Source: VAZQ01 sp035293945
GTDB lineage: Bacteria > Pseudomonadota > Alphaproteobacteria > Rhizobiales > Xanthobacteraceae
DNA: 64,000 nucleotides
Direction of reading: 5' to 3'
NCBI GenBank assembly: GCA_035293945.1
Contig: DATGLV010000039.1
Coordinates: 387,766 to 451,765 of the forward strand
The notes beneath the pieces were generated by a model that saw only the letters and a program-made list of their open reading frames with translations, was not told where the DNA came from and did no database searches. A program made the translations under genes and the position numbers. Shown here piece by piece: positions 1-8,696 of this stretch. How positions within the stretch are numbered: position 1 is the first letter of the stretch; each line of letters begins with the position of its first letter.

Positions 1-1
1 A

Positions 2-820
2 GTTTGGCCGCCGATCCGCTATTCCTATGACACTCACAATCTCGATCTGCCGACGCCTGCGCCGTCGCCGCCGACCTGGATGCTGACGGAAGACCAATGC
101 CGCCCGGTGGTCGAGCGCAAGGGGCTCAAGAGCTGCCGCGATCTCGAGTACAACTGGCTCGGCACCGACGATCAAGGCTTCGATGTGCTGGCCCGCGTAA
201 TCTACGGCTTCCGGATATCGGTCTTGTTTGGGCTCACTCTGACCATCATCTCATCGATCATCGGGGTCGCCGCCGGCGCGGTGCAGGGCTATTTCGGCGG
301 GTGGACCGACCTTCTGTTCCAGCGCTTCATCGAAATCTGGACCTCGATCCCGGAGCTTTATTTGCTCCTCATCATTTCCTCGGTCCTGGTGCCCGGCTTC
401 TTCGTGCTGCTGGGCATTCTGCTGTTGTTCTCCTGGGTGTCGCTGGTCGGGTTGGTGCGTGCCGAGTTCCTGCGCGGGCGCAATTTCGAATACATCCAGG
501 CTGCACGCGCGCTCGGAGTCGCAAACCGGGTGATCATGTTCCGCCACCTGTTGCCGAACGCCATGGTGGCGACCATGACGTTCCTGCCGTTCATTCTCTC
601 GTCCTCGGTCATGACCTTGACGGCGCTCGACTTCCTTGGCTTCGGGCTGCCGCCCGGCTCGGCTTCGCTTGGTGAAATGCTCAAGCAGGGCAAGGACAAT
701 ATCCAGGCGCCCTGGCTCGGGATCACCGCGTTTGTGACCGTCGCCACCATGCTGTCGCTTCTGATCTTCATCGGCGAAGCCGTGCGCGATGCGTTCGACC
801 CACGCAAAACCTTCCGCTGA
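2..820 (+). CDS. yejE: Microcin C/peptide ABC transporter permease, YejE-like (5' end outside window)
   Basis: This is an inner-membrane permease of a peptide/microcin-C-type ABC importer (DppC/YejE family). The reading frame is already open at the left edge, so the start lies upstream of the window. The visible part contains the YejE-like periplasmic stretch (PPTWMLTED, NWLGTDDQGFDVLARV), then hydrophobic segments, and the permease EAA-type loop around EYIQAARALGVANRVIMFRH, which contacts the ATPase. The C-terminus DAFDPRKTF is typical of the family. The stop is followed 13 bp later by the ATPase gene yejF, so the two are very probably one operon with yejA and yejB upstream, outside the window. 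Substrate choice (oligopeptides or microcin-like compounds) is inferred from family knowledge. Confidence 0.9.
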   Translation, partial: VWPPIRYSYDTHNLDLPTPAPSPPTWMLTEDQCRPVVERKGLKSCRDLEYNWLGTDDQGFDVLARVIYGFRISVLFGLTLTIISSIIGVAAGAVQGYFGGWTDLLFQRFIEIWTSIPELYLLLIISSVLVPGFFVLLGILLLFSWVSLVGLVRAEFLRGRNFEYIQAARALGVANRVIMFRHLLPNAMVATMTFLPFILSSSVMTLTALDFLGFGLPPGSASLGEMLKQGKDNIQAPWLGITAFVTVATMLSLLIFIGEAVRDAFDPRKTFR

Positions 821-833
821 CGGGGCAACGCCC

Positions 834-2471
834 ATGGATGCGACCGCCGCACCGTTACTGCAGATCAACGATCTTTCGGTCGCCTTTCGCCAGGGGGGGC
901 GCGAGACGCTGGCGGTCGACCGCGTCTCCTTCGACATCCGCCGCGGCGAGACACTGGCGCTGGTCGGCGAGTCGGGTTCCGGAAAGTCCGTGACCGCGCT
1001 GTCGGTGATGAAGCTGTTGCCGTACCCCTCCGCGCATCATCCTTCGGGCGTGATCCGCTTCAAGGGGCGCGACCTCCTGCAACTGCGCCCGCGTGAGATG
1101 CGGCAGGTGCGCGGCAAGGATATCACCATCATCTTCCAGGAACCGATGACCTCGCTCAATCCGCTGCACACGATTGAGGCGCAGATCGGCGAAATCCTGC
1201 TGCTGCATGCGGGCCTCACCGGCATGGCCGCGCGCGAACGGATTCTTGAGCTCCTGACCGAGGTCGGCATCCCTGAGCCGCGCACGCGGCTCTCCAGCTA
1301 TCCGCACCAGCTTTCCGGCGGGCAGCGCCAGCGCGTCATGATCGCCATGGCGCTCGCGAATGAACCCGATTTGTTGATCGCGGATGAGCCCACCACAGCG
1401 CTGGACGTGACCGTCCAGGCGCAGATCCTGAAGCTCCTGAAGGATCTGCAAGCCCGCCTCGGCATGGCCATGCTGTTCATCACCCACGACCTCGGCATCG
1501 TGCGTAAGCTGGCCGAGCGGGTCTGCGTGATGAAGTCCGGCAATATCGTCGAGCAGGGCGCGATCGAGAAGGTATTTCGCGCGCCCGAGCATGCCTATAC
1601 GCGCGCGCTGATCGCCGCCGAGCCGCATCCCGATCCGGCGCCGGTGCAGCCGGGCGCGCCGATCGTCATGGAGACGGACGACCTCAAGGTCTGGTTCCCG
1701 GTCAAGCGCGGCCTGTTGCGCCGCGTGGTCGGCCACATCAAGGCGGTCGACGGCGTCAGGATCGCGGTGCGTCAGGGCGAGACGCTCGGTGTGGTCGGCG
1801 AGTCGGGCTCCGGCAAGACCACGCTCGGGCTCGCCATCCTGCGGCTCGTCTCCTCCCAGGGCCGCATCGTCTTCCTCGGCAAGCCGATCACCGGGCTCAA
1901 ATTTCGCGACATGCTGCCGTTCCGCCGCGACATGCAGATCGTTTTCCAAGATCCTTACGGCTCGCTCAGCCCGCGCATGTCGGTTTCCGATATCGTGGAA
2001 GAGGGCCTCAGGGTCCATGCCCCGAAGCTGTCCAAGGCCGAGCGCGATCAGCGGGTCATCCAAGCGCTGGCTGATGTCGGCCTCGATACCGACACGCGCT
2101 TTCGCTATCCGCACGAGTTCTCCGGCGGGCAGCGACAGCGTATCGCGCTCGCACGCGCGCTGGTGTTGGAACCGACCTTCGTGGTGCTGGATGAGCCGAC
2201 CAGCGCGCTCGACATGCTGATCCAGTCGCAGATGGTGGATCTCCTGCGCGCGCTGCAGAAGCGGCGCAACCTCACCTACCTCTTCATCTCGCATGACTTG
2301 CGCGTCGTGGCCGCGCTCGCGAGCCGGCTTGTGGTCATGCGCGCCGGCAAGATTGTCGAGGAGGGGCCTGCCGCGGACCTGTTCGCCCGTCCGCAAAGCG
2401 AGTATACGCGGGCGCTGCTTGCTGCCGCCTTCAAGCTCGAGACCGCGCCGGAGGGCGTGGTTGCCGAATAG
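834..2471 (+). CDS. yejF: Peptide ABC transporter, duplicated ATP-binding protein YejF
   Basis: This is the cytoplasmic ATPase that powers the YejABEF peptide importer. It carries two complete nucleotide-binding domains in one chain, which is the YejF arrangement. Domain 1 has Walker A GESGSGKS, signature LSGGQRQR and Walker B LLIADEPT. Domain 2 has GESGSGKT, FSGGQRQR and VVLDEPTS. An oligopeptide-type C-terminal motif (EHAYTRALIAAEPHPDP) follows domain 1. I chose the ATG at 834, 13 bp after the yejE stop. An in-frame ATG at 789 would overlap yejE by 32 bp and add 15 residues with no family resemblance. The length, 545 residues, fits the family. Confidence 0.93.
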   Translation: MDATAAPLLQINDLSVAFRQGGRETLAVDRVSFDIRRGETLALVGESGSGKSVTALSVMKLLPYPSAHHPSGVIRFKGRDLLQLRPREMRQVRGKDITIIFQEPMTSLNPLHTIEAQIGEILLLHAGLTGMAARERILELLTEVGIPEPRTRLSSYPHQLSGGQRQRVMIAMALANEPDLLIADEPTTALDVTVQAQILKLLKDLQARLGMAMLFITHDLGIVRKLAERVCVMKSGNIVEQGAIEKVFRAPEHAYTRALIAAEPHPDPAPVQPGAPIVMETDDLKVWFPVKRGLLRRVVGHIKAVDGVRIAVRQGETLGVVGESGSGKTTLGLAILRLVSSQGRIVFLGKPITGLKFRDMLPFRRDMQIVFQDPYGSLSPRMSVSDIVEEGLRVHAPKLSKAERDQRVIQALADVGLDTDTRFRYPHEFSGGQRQRIALARALVLEPTFVVLDEPTSALDMLIQSQMVDLLRALQKRRNLTYLFISHDLRVVAALASRLVVMRAGKIVEEGPAADLFARPQSEYTRALLAAAFKLETAPEGVVAE

Positions 2472-2483
2472 GATCTCCCGCTG

Positions 2484-3110
2484 GTGCCGCCGCCCCCCGA
2501 ACCGCTGGCCGACCTTCCGGTCGATGTCACCCTATCTGCCCCGGAGCTCTTGGGCCGGGGCTTTCGCATCTATGAGCGCTATCGCTATATCCTGCCGGGC
2601 GATGATCCGCACAAGGATGCGCGCACCCACGATCTCGTCCGCTTCGGCCATATCGTGGCGGTGCTGCCGGTCGATATCGCGCGCGACGAGGTGGTGCTGA
2701 TCCGCCAATTTCGCCTGCCCGCGCAGCTCGCCAATGGCAAGGGTGAGCTGGTCGAGATCGTGGCCGGCCATGTAGAGAAGGGCGAGCAATTGCCCGAGGC
2801 GGCACGGCGGGAATGCCTGGAGGAAATCGGCGTCGCGCCGCGCGCGCTCCGCGAGCTCTTCACTTATCTGCCAACACCGGGTGCATCGGACGAGGAGATT
2901 ACGCTGTTCCTCGGCATCGTCGATGCAACCCAGGTGCCCGATCGCGCCGGCGCCGCCGCCGAGCGCGAGGAAACGCGGCCGATGCGCGTATCCATTGATG
3001 AGGCGGTCACCGGGCTCGCCGCCGGCGCAATGCGCAACGGACTTCTGGTGATAGCGCTGCAATGGCTTGCGCTCAATCGCGAGCGGCTGCGGAAGCTCGC
3101 TGCCGGCTGA
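2484..3110 (+). CDS. Nudix hydrolase, ADP-ribose pyrophosphatase type
   Basis: This is a probable nucleoside-diphosphate-sugar hydrolase (NudF/ADP-ribose pyrophosphatase group) that would act in the cytoplasm. The Nudix box is complete: G, five residues, E, seven residues, REC, LEEIGV (GHVEKGEQLPEAARRECLEE). It is followed by the PTPGASDEEITLFL segment typical of the ADP-ribose group, where downstream acidic residues help bind substrate. The start is a GTG 12 bp after the yejF stop, so it may be co-transcribed, although no functional link to peptide uptake is evident. The N-terminal part (ERYRYILPGDD) resembles ADP-sugar pyrophosphatases. The exact substrate cannot be read from the sequence. 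Confidence 0.85.
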   Translation: MPPPPEPLADLPVDVTLSAPELLGRGFRIYERYRYILPGDDPHKDARTHDLVRFGHIVAVLPVDIARDEVVLIRQFRLPAQLANGKGELVEIVAGHVEKGEQLPEAARRECLEEIGVAPRALRELFTYLPTPGASDEEITLFLGIVDATQVPDRAGAAAEREETRPMRVSIDEAVTGLAAGAMRNGLLVIALQWLALNRERLRKLAAG

Positions 3111-3262
3111 TCCGGCGATCTCGCTTGCTGGCGATCTCGCTTGCTTATGCTGCTGCAGCAATGCGCTTGCACAGCGCGGTTGCGTTCATTTTTCATCGAA
3201 TTGACATGCAACTGCTCCCGCGTCCGCAACGTTCCCCTTCGAGTAGCGAAACTCGGAGATGT

Positions 3263-4294
3263 ATGATGCGTCTTTTCTCGGCTACTCTCGCGCTGACCCT
3301 CGCCCTCGTCGGAAGCTCGCATGCGGCCAACATCACGGGCGCCGGCGGAACCGCGATCTATCCGGTCCTGTCGCAATGGGCCGAGCAATATGCCAAGCAA
3401 ACAGGAAACAACGTCAATTACCAGGCGATTGGATCGGGCGGCGGCATCGAGCAGATCAGGAACCGAACCGTGCTGTTCGCCAACACGGATATGCCGCTCA
3501 AGCCCGAAGATCTGCAAAAAAACAATCTCGTGCAATTTCCCCAGGTGATCATTTCGATCACGCCCGTCGTGCATCTCACCGGCATCAAGCCGGGCGAGCT
3601 GGTGCTCGACGGGCCGACGCTCGCCAACATCTATCTCGGCAAGATCAAGCAGTGGGATGACGCTGCGATCAAGCGGCTCAACCCCGCGCTGAAGCTGCCG
3701 CACCAGGCGATCACCACGGTTTACCGCTCCGACGGTTCCGGCACCACGTTCAATTTCACCAATTATCTGTCCAAGGCGAGCCCGGAATGGAAGTCAGAGG
3801 TGGGTGAGGGGACTTCCGTCGATTGGCCCAACGGCGTCGGCGGCAAGGGCAATCCCGGCGTCGCTTCGTATGTGCAGCAGGTCGATGGAGCGATCGGGTA
3901 TGTGGAATTTGCCTACGTGATCGAGAATCACCTGGTCTACACGGACATGATCAATCAGGCCGGCATGCGGGTTGCCCCGACCATGGAGACGTTCCAGGCC
4001 ACGGCGGCGAACGCCGATTTCGCGCATGCGCAGAACTTTTTCCTGATCCTGACCAATCAGCCGGGCGACAAAAGCTGGCCCATAACGGCAGCCACCTTCA
4101 TGCTCTTGCGCAAAGACAATCCCCCAGACCAGAACCGCCTTGTGCTGAATTTCCTCCACTGGGCGCTCAAGGATGGCCAGAGCCAAGCCAAGGCGCTCGA
4201 TTACGTGCCATTGCCCGACAACGTGATCGCGCAGATCGAAGCCGCGTGGTCGAGGGACCTCGGGCAGGCGTGGAAGACCGCCTCTGCGCAGTGA
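3263..4294 (+). CDS. pstS: Phosphate ABC transporter periplasmic binding protein, PstS-like
   Basis: This is a periplasmic phosphate-binding protein of the PstS family. A Sec signal peptide (about residues 1-22, ending SSHA|AN) precedes ITGAGGTAIYPVLSQW, the family's first phosphate-binding loop. YRSDGSGTTFNFTNYL carries the second conserved binding loop and SVDWPNGVGGKGNPGV the third. Two adjacent ATGs (3263, 3266) follow GGAG at 3255-3258; the second has the better spacing, so the true start may be 3266. The usual partners pstC, pstA, pstB and phoU are not next to it. It is therefore an orphan copy that may serve a Pst system elsewhere or have a sensing role. I saw no clear Pho box upstream. 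Confidence 0.92.
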   Translation: MMRLFSATLALTLALVGSSHAANITGAGGTAIYPVLSQWAEQYAKQTGNNVNYQAIGSGGGIEQIRNRTVLFANTDMPLKPEDLQKNNLVQFPQVIISITPVVHLTGIKPGELVLDGPTLANIYLGKIKQWDDAAIKRLNPALKLPHQAITTVYRSDGSGTTFNFTNYLSKASPEWKSEVGEGTSVDWPNGVGGKGNPGVASYVQQVDGAIGYVEFAYVIENHLVYTDMINQAGMRVAPTMETFQATAANADFAHAQNFFLILTNQPGDKSWPITAATFMLLRKDNPPDQNRLVLNFLHWALKDGQSQAKALDYVPLPDNVIAQIEAAWSRDLGQAWKTASAQ

Positions 4295-4414
4295 TCTGCG
4301 AGAGCAATACGCGAATTCGCGGATACGGCGACCCTCGATGACCCCTCTCTCCAGGCCGCTTGCATACTTATCGCGAACGTCACAAAAAATAGGGCATCGG
4401 GAAAGGAGACCTCG

Positions 4415-5299
4415 ATGCCCGAAGCAGGATCTGCGCGCGCCCGCGGAGTGAGCCTTGTGGTCTGTGCGGCCGGATTGGCCGGGCTCGCCGCTGTCGCCGG
4501 AGCGGCGGTCGCGGTGCCAAGCAGCAAAATCCCTCAGCTCACCTCGGCGGATTTCGGCTGGCAATCCAATGTCGCTGACTGGCAGGAGCCGCCGCCCGGC
4601 AGTGGGCATGGCCCGATCAAGCCTGATCCCGAGCACCCCTACACCAGCAACGCGGTCGGTGGCAGAACCGGGACACAGCCGACCAAGCGCCTCGGCGATT
4701 ACAGGGATCCGGTGCTCAAGCCGTGGGCCGCCGCAGAGATGAAAGCCTCCAATGACGAGGCGCTGTCGAGCGTCGAGAAGATTCCCTTTGCGGCGCAGGC
4801 GCGTTGCTATCCGGGCGGTGTTCCGGGCCAGCTCTTGTTTCCGTTCGAGCCGATCTATTTCATCCAGCTCCCCAATATCGTCTACATGATCTGGCAGCGC
4901 GACCACATGGTGCGGCGCGTATTCATGACCGACAAGCACTCGGAGAACATCAAGCCGTCGTGGTTCGGCGAGTCGATCGGCCACTACGAGAACGGCGACA
5001 CATTGGTGATCGACACCATTGGGCTTTCCACCAAGGACAGCTACATCGACAATTTCCGCACGCCACACACCGACAAGCTGCACGTGGTGGAGCGCCTCCA
5101 GCTCGAAGCCGACGGCACGCACCTGACCGGAATCGCCCGCGTCGAGGACCCGGATACTTTCAACGCGCCGCTTACCATGAAGCAGCGCTGGACCAAGACC
5201 AAGGGTCGCATGATCGAGACGGTCTGCGCCGAGAACAACAACGACTATTTCAGCCAGGGTCTGTTCCCGGTGCCGATGGCCGCCAAGCCGGATTTTTAG
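4415..5299 (+). CDS. Conserved exported protein of unknown function
   Basis: This is a 294-residue secreted protein I cannot assign to a reaction. The N-terminus has a signal-peptide-like hydrophobic stretch (about residues 11-33, Ala/Gly/Val-rich) with an AVA|VPS-type cleavage region. The mature part contains the repeating signature I associate with a widespread uncharacterised family: PSWFGESIGHYENGDTLVID followed by TIGLSTKDSYIDNF, then beta-rich segments such as TMKQRWTKTKGRMIETV. The start ATG is preceded by a strong Shine-Dalgarno AAAGGAGA at 4401-4408. Its stop overlaps the convergent NlpC/P60 gene by 4 bp. It could be a beta-sandwich carbohydrate- or lipid-associated protein, but nothing visible proves that. 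Confidence 0.7.
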   Translation: MPEAGSARARGVSLVVCAAGLAGLAAVAGAAVAVPSSKIPQLTSADFGWQSNVADWQEPPPGSGHGPIKPDPEHPYTSNAVGGRTGTQPTKRLGDYRDPVLKPWAAAEMKASNDEALSSVEKIPFAAQARCYPGGVPGQLLFPFEPIYFIQLPNIVYMIWQRDHMVRRVFMTDKHSENIKPSWFGESIGHYENGDTLVIDTIGLSTKDSYIDNFRTPHTDKLHVVERLQLEADGTHLTGIARVEDPDTFNAPLTMKQRWTKTKGRMIETVCAENNNDYFSQGLFPVPMAAKPDF

Positions 5300-6087
5300 C
5301 GCTCGATCCGCCGCACGCTGGTGAAGTCTGTTCCGGTCGCCGCGATGCGCGCGAGCGCCTCGGTGATGGGCTCGATCGCGACCACCATGTGGAACGCATT
5401 GGCATGGATCAGCGTATCCCGGTCGCGCACCATCGCGACATGGCCTTTCCAGAACATGAGATCGCCACGACTGAGGGCAGATAGATCGCATGCCGAAGCT
5501 CCCATCGACACCGCGCGCCCGAGCGCCGCTTCCTGCGTGTGACTGTCGCGTGGGCACGCGATCCCGCAGGCGGTCAATGCGAGCTGCACGAGTCCGGAGC
5601 AATCGATCCCGAACGAGGTCTTGCCGCCCCAGAGATACGGCACATTGAGGAACGTCTCGGCGACCGCAACCGGATCGTCCGCGAAATCATCGATCGGCGC
5701 CAAATGGCGCGTCGAAACATGCCCGCCGGTTGCCGTCACCGCGAACGGCTCTGCGATCCGAACGATTGCGAGACGGCAGCCGAGCGAGAGCGCTTCGATG
5801 GGCGGCAGCTTGATCGACGGGCCCGGGAACACGAGCGTGCGTGGCACCGCGACCTTGTGGGTCGCCGCTTCTCCGGGCCGAGCGAGCGCGTTGGCGGGAA
5901 GCCAGCCCGCATAGCCGTCGTCAGCAAGCGTGCCGTGGCACCAGCCTTCGGGTGTTGTTTCATCGATGGTGACGTGCTCGCCCTTGAGCGCCTCGGTGTC
6001 CAGCGCAGCGTCGGGTGAGGGGTGTCGGCGCAGGGGCGCCTGCGGCTCGATGACTTCGCGTGCGCGAATCCCGGGCGCGTCAGCCAT
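5296..6087 (-). CDS. NlpC/P60 family cell-wall hydrolase with SH3-like domains
   Basis: This is a probable gamma-D-glutamyl-diamino-acid endopeptidase acting on peptidoglycan peptides. The C-terminal NlpC/P60 domain is complete. It has PYLWGGKTSFGIDCSGLVQ with the nucleophile Cys, GDLMFWKGHVAMV with the catalytic His, and HANAFHM with the third polar/His residue. The first roughly 120 residues look like two bacterial SH3 folds (GWCHGTLADDGYAGWLPANAL). No clear signal peptide is visible, so export is uncertain. Its start overlaps the end of the upstream aminopeptidase gene by 8 bp, which suggests translational coupling and a joint role in recycling or degrading peptides. Confidence 0.88.
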   Translation of the reverse strand: MADAPGIRAREVIEPQAPLRRHPSPDAALDTEALKGEHVTIDETTPEGWCHGTLADDGYAGWLPANALARPGEAATHKVAVPRTLVFPGPSIKLPPIEALSLGCRLAIVRIAEPFAVTATGGHVSTRHLAPIDDFADDPVAVAETFLNVPYLWGGKTSFGIDCSGLVQLALTACGIACPRDSHTQEAALGRAVSMGASACDLSALSRGDLMFWKGHVAMVRDRDTLIHANAFHMVVAIEPITEALARIAATGTDFTSVRRIER

Positions 6088-7480
6088 ATCGTTCGGCGAT
6101 GAGGTGGTAGAGAGCGCGCGCGCCCTGGCATTCGGCGCCCTCCGGCCGCCCAGGCCTGGCGGCTTGGTTCCAGGCGAAGATATCGCAATGCAGCCACGCC
6201 TTGGCGGCGGTCACGAAGCGACGCAGGAACAGCGCGGCCGTGATCGAGCCTGCGAAACCGCCGGACGACACATTGTTGATGTCCGCGACCTTGGAATCGA
6301 GCATCTGATCGTAAGGGCGCCAGAGCGGCAGACGCCAGAGCGGATCGCATTCGTCTTGCCCGCTGCGCACCAGCGCGTCCGCGAGCGCATCATCATCGGT
6401 GTAGAACGGCACCACCTCGGGCCCGAGTGCAACGCGCGCGGCTCCGGTCAGGGTCGCCATGTCGACGATCAGCTCCGGCGCCTCTTCGTCGGCGAGTGCC
6501 AGCGCATCGGCGAGGATGAGCCGGCCTTCGGCGTCCGTATTGCCGATCTCGACCGTGATGCCCTTGCGCGAGCGGTAGATGTCGCGCGGGCGGAACGCCG
6601 CGCCGGAAATCGCATTCTCGACCGCCGGAATGAGCACGCGCAGCCGCACCTTGGCGTGGGCGTCCATCAGCATGTGGGCGAGCGCCAGCACGGTTGCGGC
6701 GCCGCCCATGTCCTTCTTCATGTTCAGCATGCCGCTATCAGGCTTGATGTCGAGCCCGCCGGTGTCGAAGCAGACGCCCTTGCCGATCAGGGTGACTTTC
6801 GGAGCGTTGAGATTGCCCCAACTCATGTCGATGAGGCGCGGTGCCCGATCGGCGGCGCGGCCGACGGCATGAATGAGCGGGAAATTGTCGCTCAGGAGAT
6901 CGCTGCCGACGATCGCCCGGAATGTTGCTCCATGACGCCGCGCGAGCTCGTGTGCGGTGGTCTCGAGCTCGCCCGGCCCCATGTCGTTGGCGGGTGTGTT
7001 GATGAGATCGCGGGCGAGCGCCACGCCCTCGACGATGCGGGCGAGATCGACGCCGTCGACATTCCCGGGCAATTCCAGGCTGAGTGCCTTGTCCTCAGCC
7101 TTGCGATAGCGCGCGAACCGATAGCTGCCGAGCGCGAAGGCGAGCGCCGCAAGACGCGCATCGTGCGGCGCATTGGCGAACCGGTAGGTGCCTGCAGGTA
7201 ATAGCGCTGGCAGCGCGCCGGGCCGCAGCAAGTCCTTTGCCGGATCATCCGCGTCCTCGAGGCCGAACAGCACGCCGGCGAGCGCGCCCTCCTTCCCGGG
7301 CAGGAGCAGGTGCCGGCCCGCGCGCGGCTCGAAGCCGGCGGCGGTCGCGTAGGTGCTCGTCTGCGCATCGAGGCTGGCGCGCAATTCGCCCCAGCTTGCG
7401 GCAGTCACGAACGTAACCGGCACTGCGTTGCCTGTGCTGCTGCGCGGGACGAAGACTACGGGAATCGAGGGATGCGGCAT
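6080..7480 (-). CDS. M17 family leucyl aminopeptidase
   Basis: This is a cytosolic two-metal aminopeptidase of the M17 (PepA/leucyl aminopeptidase) family that removes N-terminal residues from peptides. The catalytic half is complete: VTLIGKGVCFDTGGLDIKP (metal-binding Lys and Asp), MKKDMGGAA, and the family signature NTDAEGRLILADAL (metal Asp/Glu plus catalytic Arg). The N-terminal 150 residues form the less conserved regulatory domain. I chose ATG 7480 (MPHPSIP); an ATG at 7507 would add nine residues, and neither start has a convincing Shine-Dalgarno. The gene forms a two-gene unit with the downstream NlpC/P60 hydrolase. It is about 460 residues long, slightly shorter than PepA of E. coli, as expected for the alphaproteobacterial branch. 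Confidence 0.92.
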   Translation of the reverse strand: MPHPSIPVVFVPRSSTGNAVPVTFVTAASWGELRASLDAQTSTYATAAGFEPRAGRHLLLPGKEGALAGVLFGLEDADDPAKDLLRPGALPALLPAGTYRFANAPHDARLAALAFALGSYRFARYRKAEDKALSLELPGNVDGVDLARIVEGVALARDLINTPANDMGPGELETTAHELARRHGATFRAIVGSDLLSDNFPLIHAVGRAADRAPRLIDMSWGNLNAPKVTLIGKGVCFDTGGLDIKPDSGMLNMKKDMGGAATVLALAHMLMDAHAKVRLRVLIPAVENAISGAAFRPRDIYRSRKGITVEIGNTDAEGRLILADALALADEEAPELIVDMATLTGAARVALGPEVVPFYTDDDALADALVRSGQDECDPLWRLPLWRPYDQMLDSKVADINNVSSGGFAGSITAALFLRRFVTAAKAWLHCDIFAWNQAARPGRPEGAECQGARALYHLIAERYG

Positions 7481-7536
7481 GGCTTTGTGGCTAGCACGTG
7501 CCGCCATCGCGGTGAAGGCAAGTCTGCTGTCGGGGT

Positions 7537-7551
7537 TTAACCATCCGTTAG
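7537..7551 (+). promoter_or_regulatory. Candidate CtrA-binding box upstream of tadD-like gene
   Basis: The sequence TTAACCATCCGTTAG matches the alphaproteobacterial CtrA consensus TTAA-N7-TTAA at all but the last base. It includes the TTAACCAT half-site common in Caulobacter. A further TTAA half-site lies at 7554-7557. The box sits 48 bp before the start of the pilus lipoprotein gene. The assignment is by consensus only. Confidence 0.5.
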
Positions 7552-7598
7552 GGTTAACGTTTTATTGCTGATGCCGAGAGGCGGCGGGGAGCCGAGTG

Positions 7599-8417
7599 AT
7601 GCAGCAGCGTTCAGAACGTGTTCCAGGGAAAAGCCCGATCGCCGCGCTTTTGGCAGCGACCATGTTGGCCGGCGCGCTCGGCGGATGCGCCGCCTTCCGC
7701 TCGGTCGAGCCATCGAGCTCGCTTGCCGCCACCGCCTCGCCAGGGGGCGGGGAGGGCGGGCGCAAGGCTGTCGATAGCTTGGCCGAGCGCTACGAGACCA
7801 ATCCGGGCGATCCGAAAGCCGCAATCGCCTATGCGCAGGAACTGCGCAAGAACGGCCAGCGCGCGCAGGCGGTCGCGGTGCTGGAGCAGTCTTCGCTGCG
7901 CAATCCCACAGACATGGAATTGCTCGGCGCCTACGGGCGGGCGCTCGCCGACGTCGGCAATTTTCAGCAGGCGCTCGATGTGCTCACGCGCGCGCATACG
8001 CCCGATCATCCGGATTGGCGCATCCTTTCCGCGCAGGGTGCGGTGCTCGATCAGATGGGGCGCCACAACGAAGCCCAGCGTTACTATGAGACGGCCCTCA
8101 AGATCGTCCCCGATGAGCCGACGGTGCTGTCCAATCTCGGCCTCTCCTACGCGCTCTCCAAGGACCTGCCGCGTGCGGAGGCGACCTTGAAGCGCGCTGC
8201 CGCCGGCGGGAATGTCGATCCGCGCGTCCGCCAGAATCTCGCGCTCGTGGTCGGGCTGCAGGGCCGCTTTGCTGAAGCCGAGACCATCGCCCGTGCCGAC
8301 CTGCCGCCGGATGAAGCCGCCGCCAATGTTGCTTATCTGCGAGATATGCTGTCGCGAGAGAACGGCACCCTCAAGGGCGGCCGCATTTCCGCGGCCGATG
8401 GCAACCGCCGGGGGTGA
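7599..8417 (+). CDS. tadD: TadD-like pilus assembly TPR lipoprotein
   Basis: This is a probable outer-membrane-associated lipoprotein with TPR repeats, like TadD of the Tad/Flp pilus system, where it helps the secretin assemble. The signal peptide ends in a lipobox (MLAGALGGC, lipidated Cys at residue 30). Several TPR-like units follow: GDPKAAIAYAQELRKNGQRA, PTDMELLGAYGRALADVGNF, RILSAQGAVLDQMGRHNEAQ and EPTVLSNLGLSYALSKDLPR. A GTG at 7596 directly precedes ATG 7599; the Shine-Dalgarno GGCGGGGAG lies just upstream. The main pilus operon begins 2.5 kb downstream on the other strand, separated by a GDSL autotransporter gene. A CtrA-like box lies in the promoter region. Confidence 0.8.
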   Translation: MQQRSERVPGKSPIAALLAATMLAGALGGCAAFRSVEPSSSLAATASPGGGEGGRKAVDSLAERYETNPGDPKAAIAYAQELRKNGQRAQAVAVLEQSSLRNPTDMELLGAYGRALADVGNFQQALDVLTRAHTPDHPDWRILSAQGAVLDQMGRHNEAQRYYETALKIVPDEPTVLSNLGLSYALSKDLPRAEATLKRAAAGGNVDPRVRQNLALVVGLQGRFAEAETIARADLPPDEAAANVAYLRDMLSRENGTLKGGRISAADGNRRG

Positions 8418-8696
8418 GCTGAGCCTCGGCGAGCGATGTGCCGGCGGGCCAGCGGCGCGTCAGGTCAGTCGCGCTTGTGCGCAATCACTTGGTCAGGTCA
8501 GCGCTGCTTGGCGCTGCCCAGGCTGGGCGGTCCTTGAGCAGACTTCCCAGCGCAATCAACGGATGGATGTGCTCGGCGCCTTTGCACGCTAAGCGACTGT
8601 ATAATCACGTAATTTCCAACGATTGTTGCGGTTCGGCAACAGACTTCCCCTTGGTACTGAGGTAGTGATTCACTGCCGACGTGAGGGGGAGGCTTC

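Noticed and set aside
855..2396. Long minus-strand open frame opposite yejF
   Set aside because: It is antisense to a gene with full ABC signatures, and its Arg/His/Asp-rich composition is typical of a shadow frame.
3180..3262. Possible Pho box before pstS
   Set aside because: The sequence ATTGACATGCAACTG only loosely resembles a Pho half-site and lacks a second direct repeat.
3794..5602. 602-codon minus-strand frame across pstS and the exported-protein gene
   Set aside because: No family motif or ribosome site; the plus-strand genes have clear signals and signal peptides.
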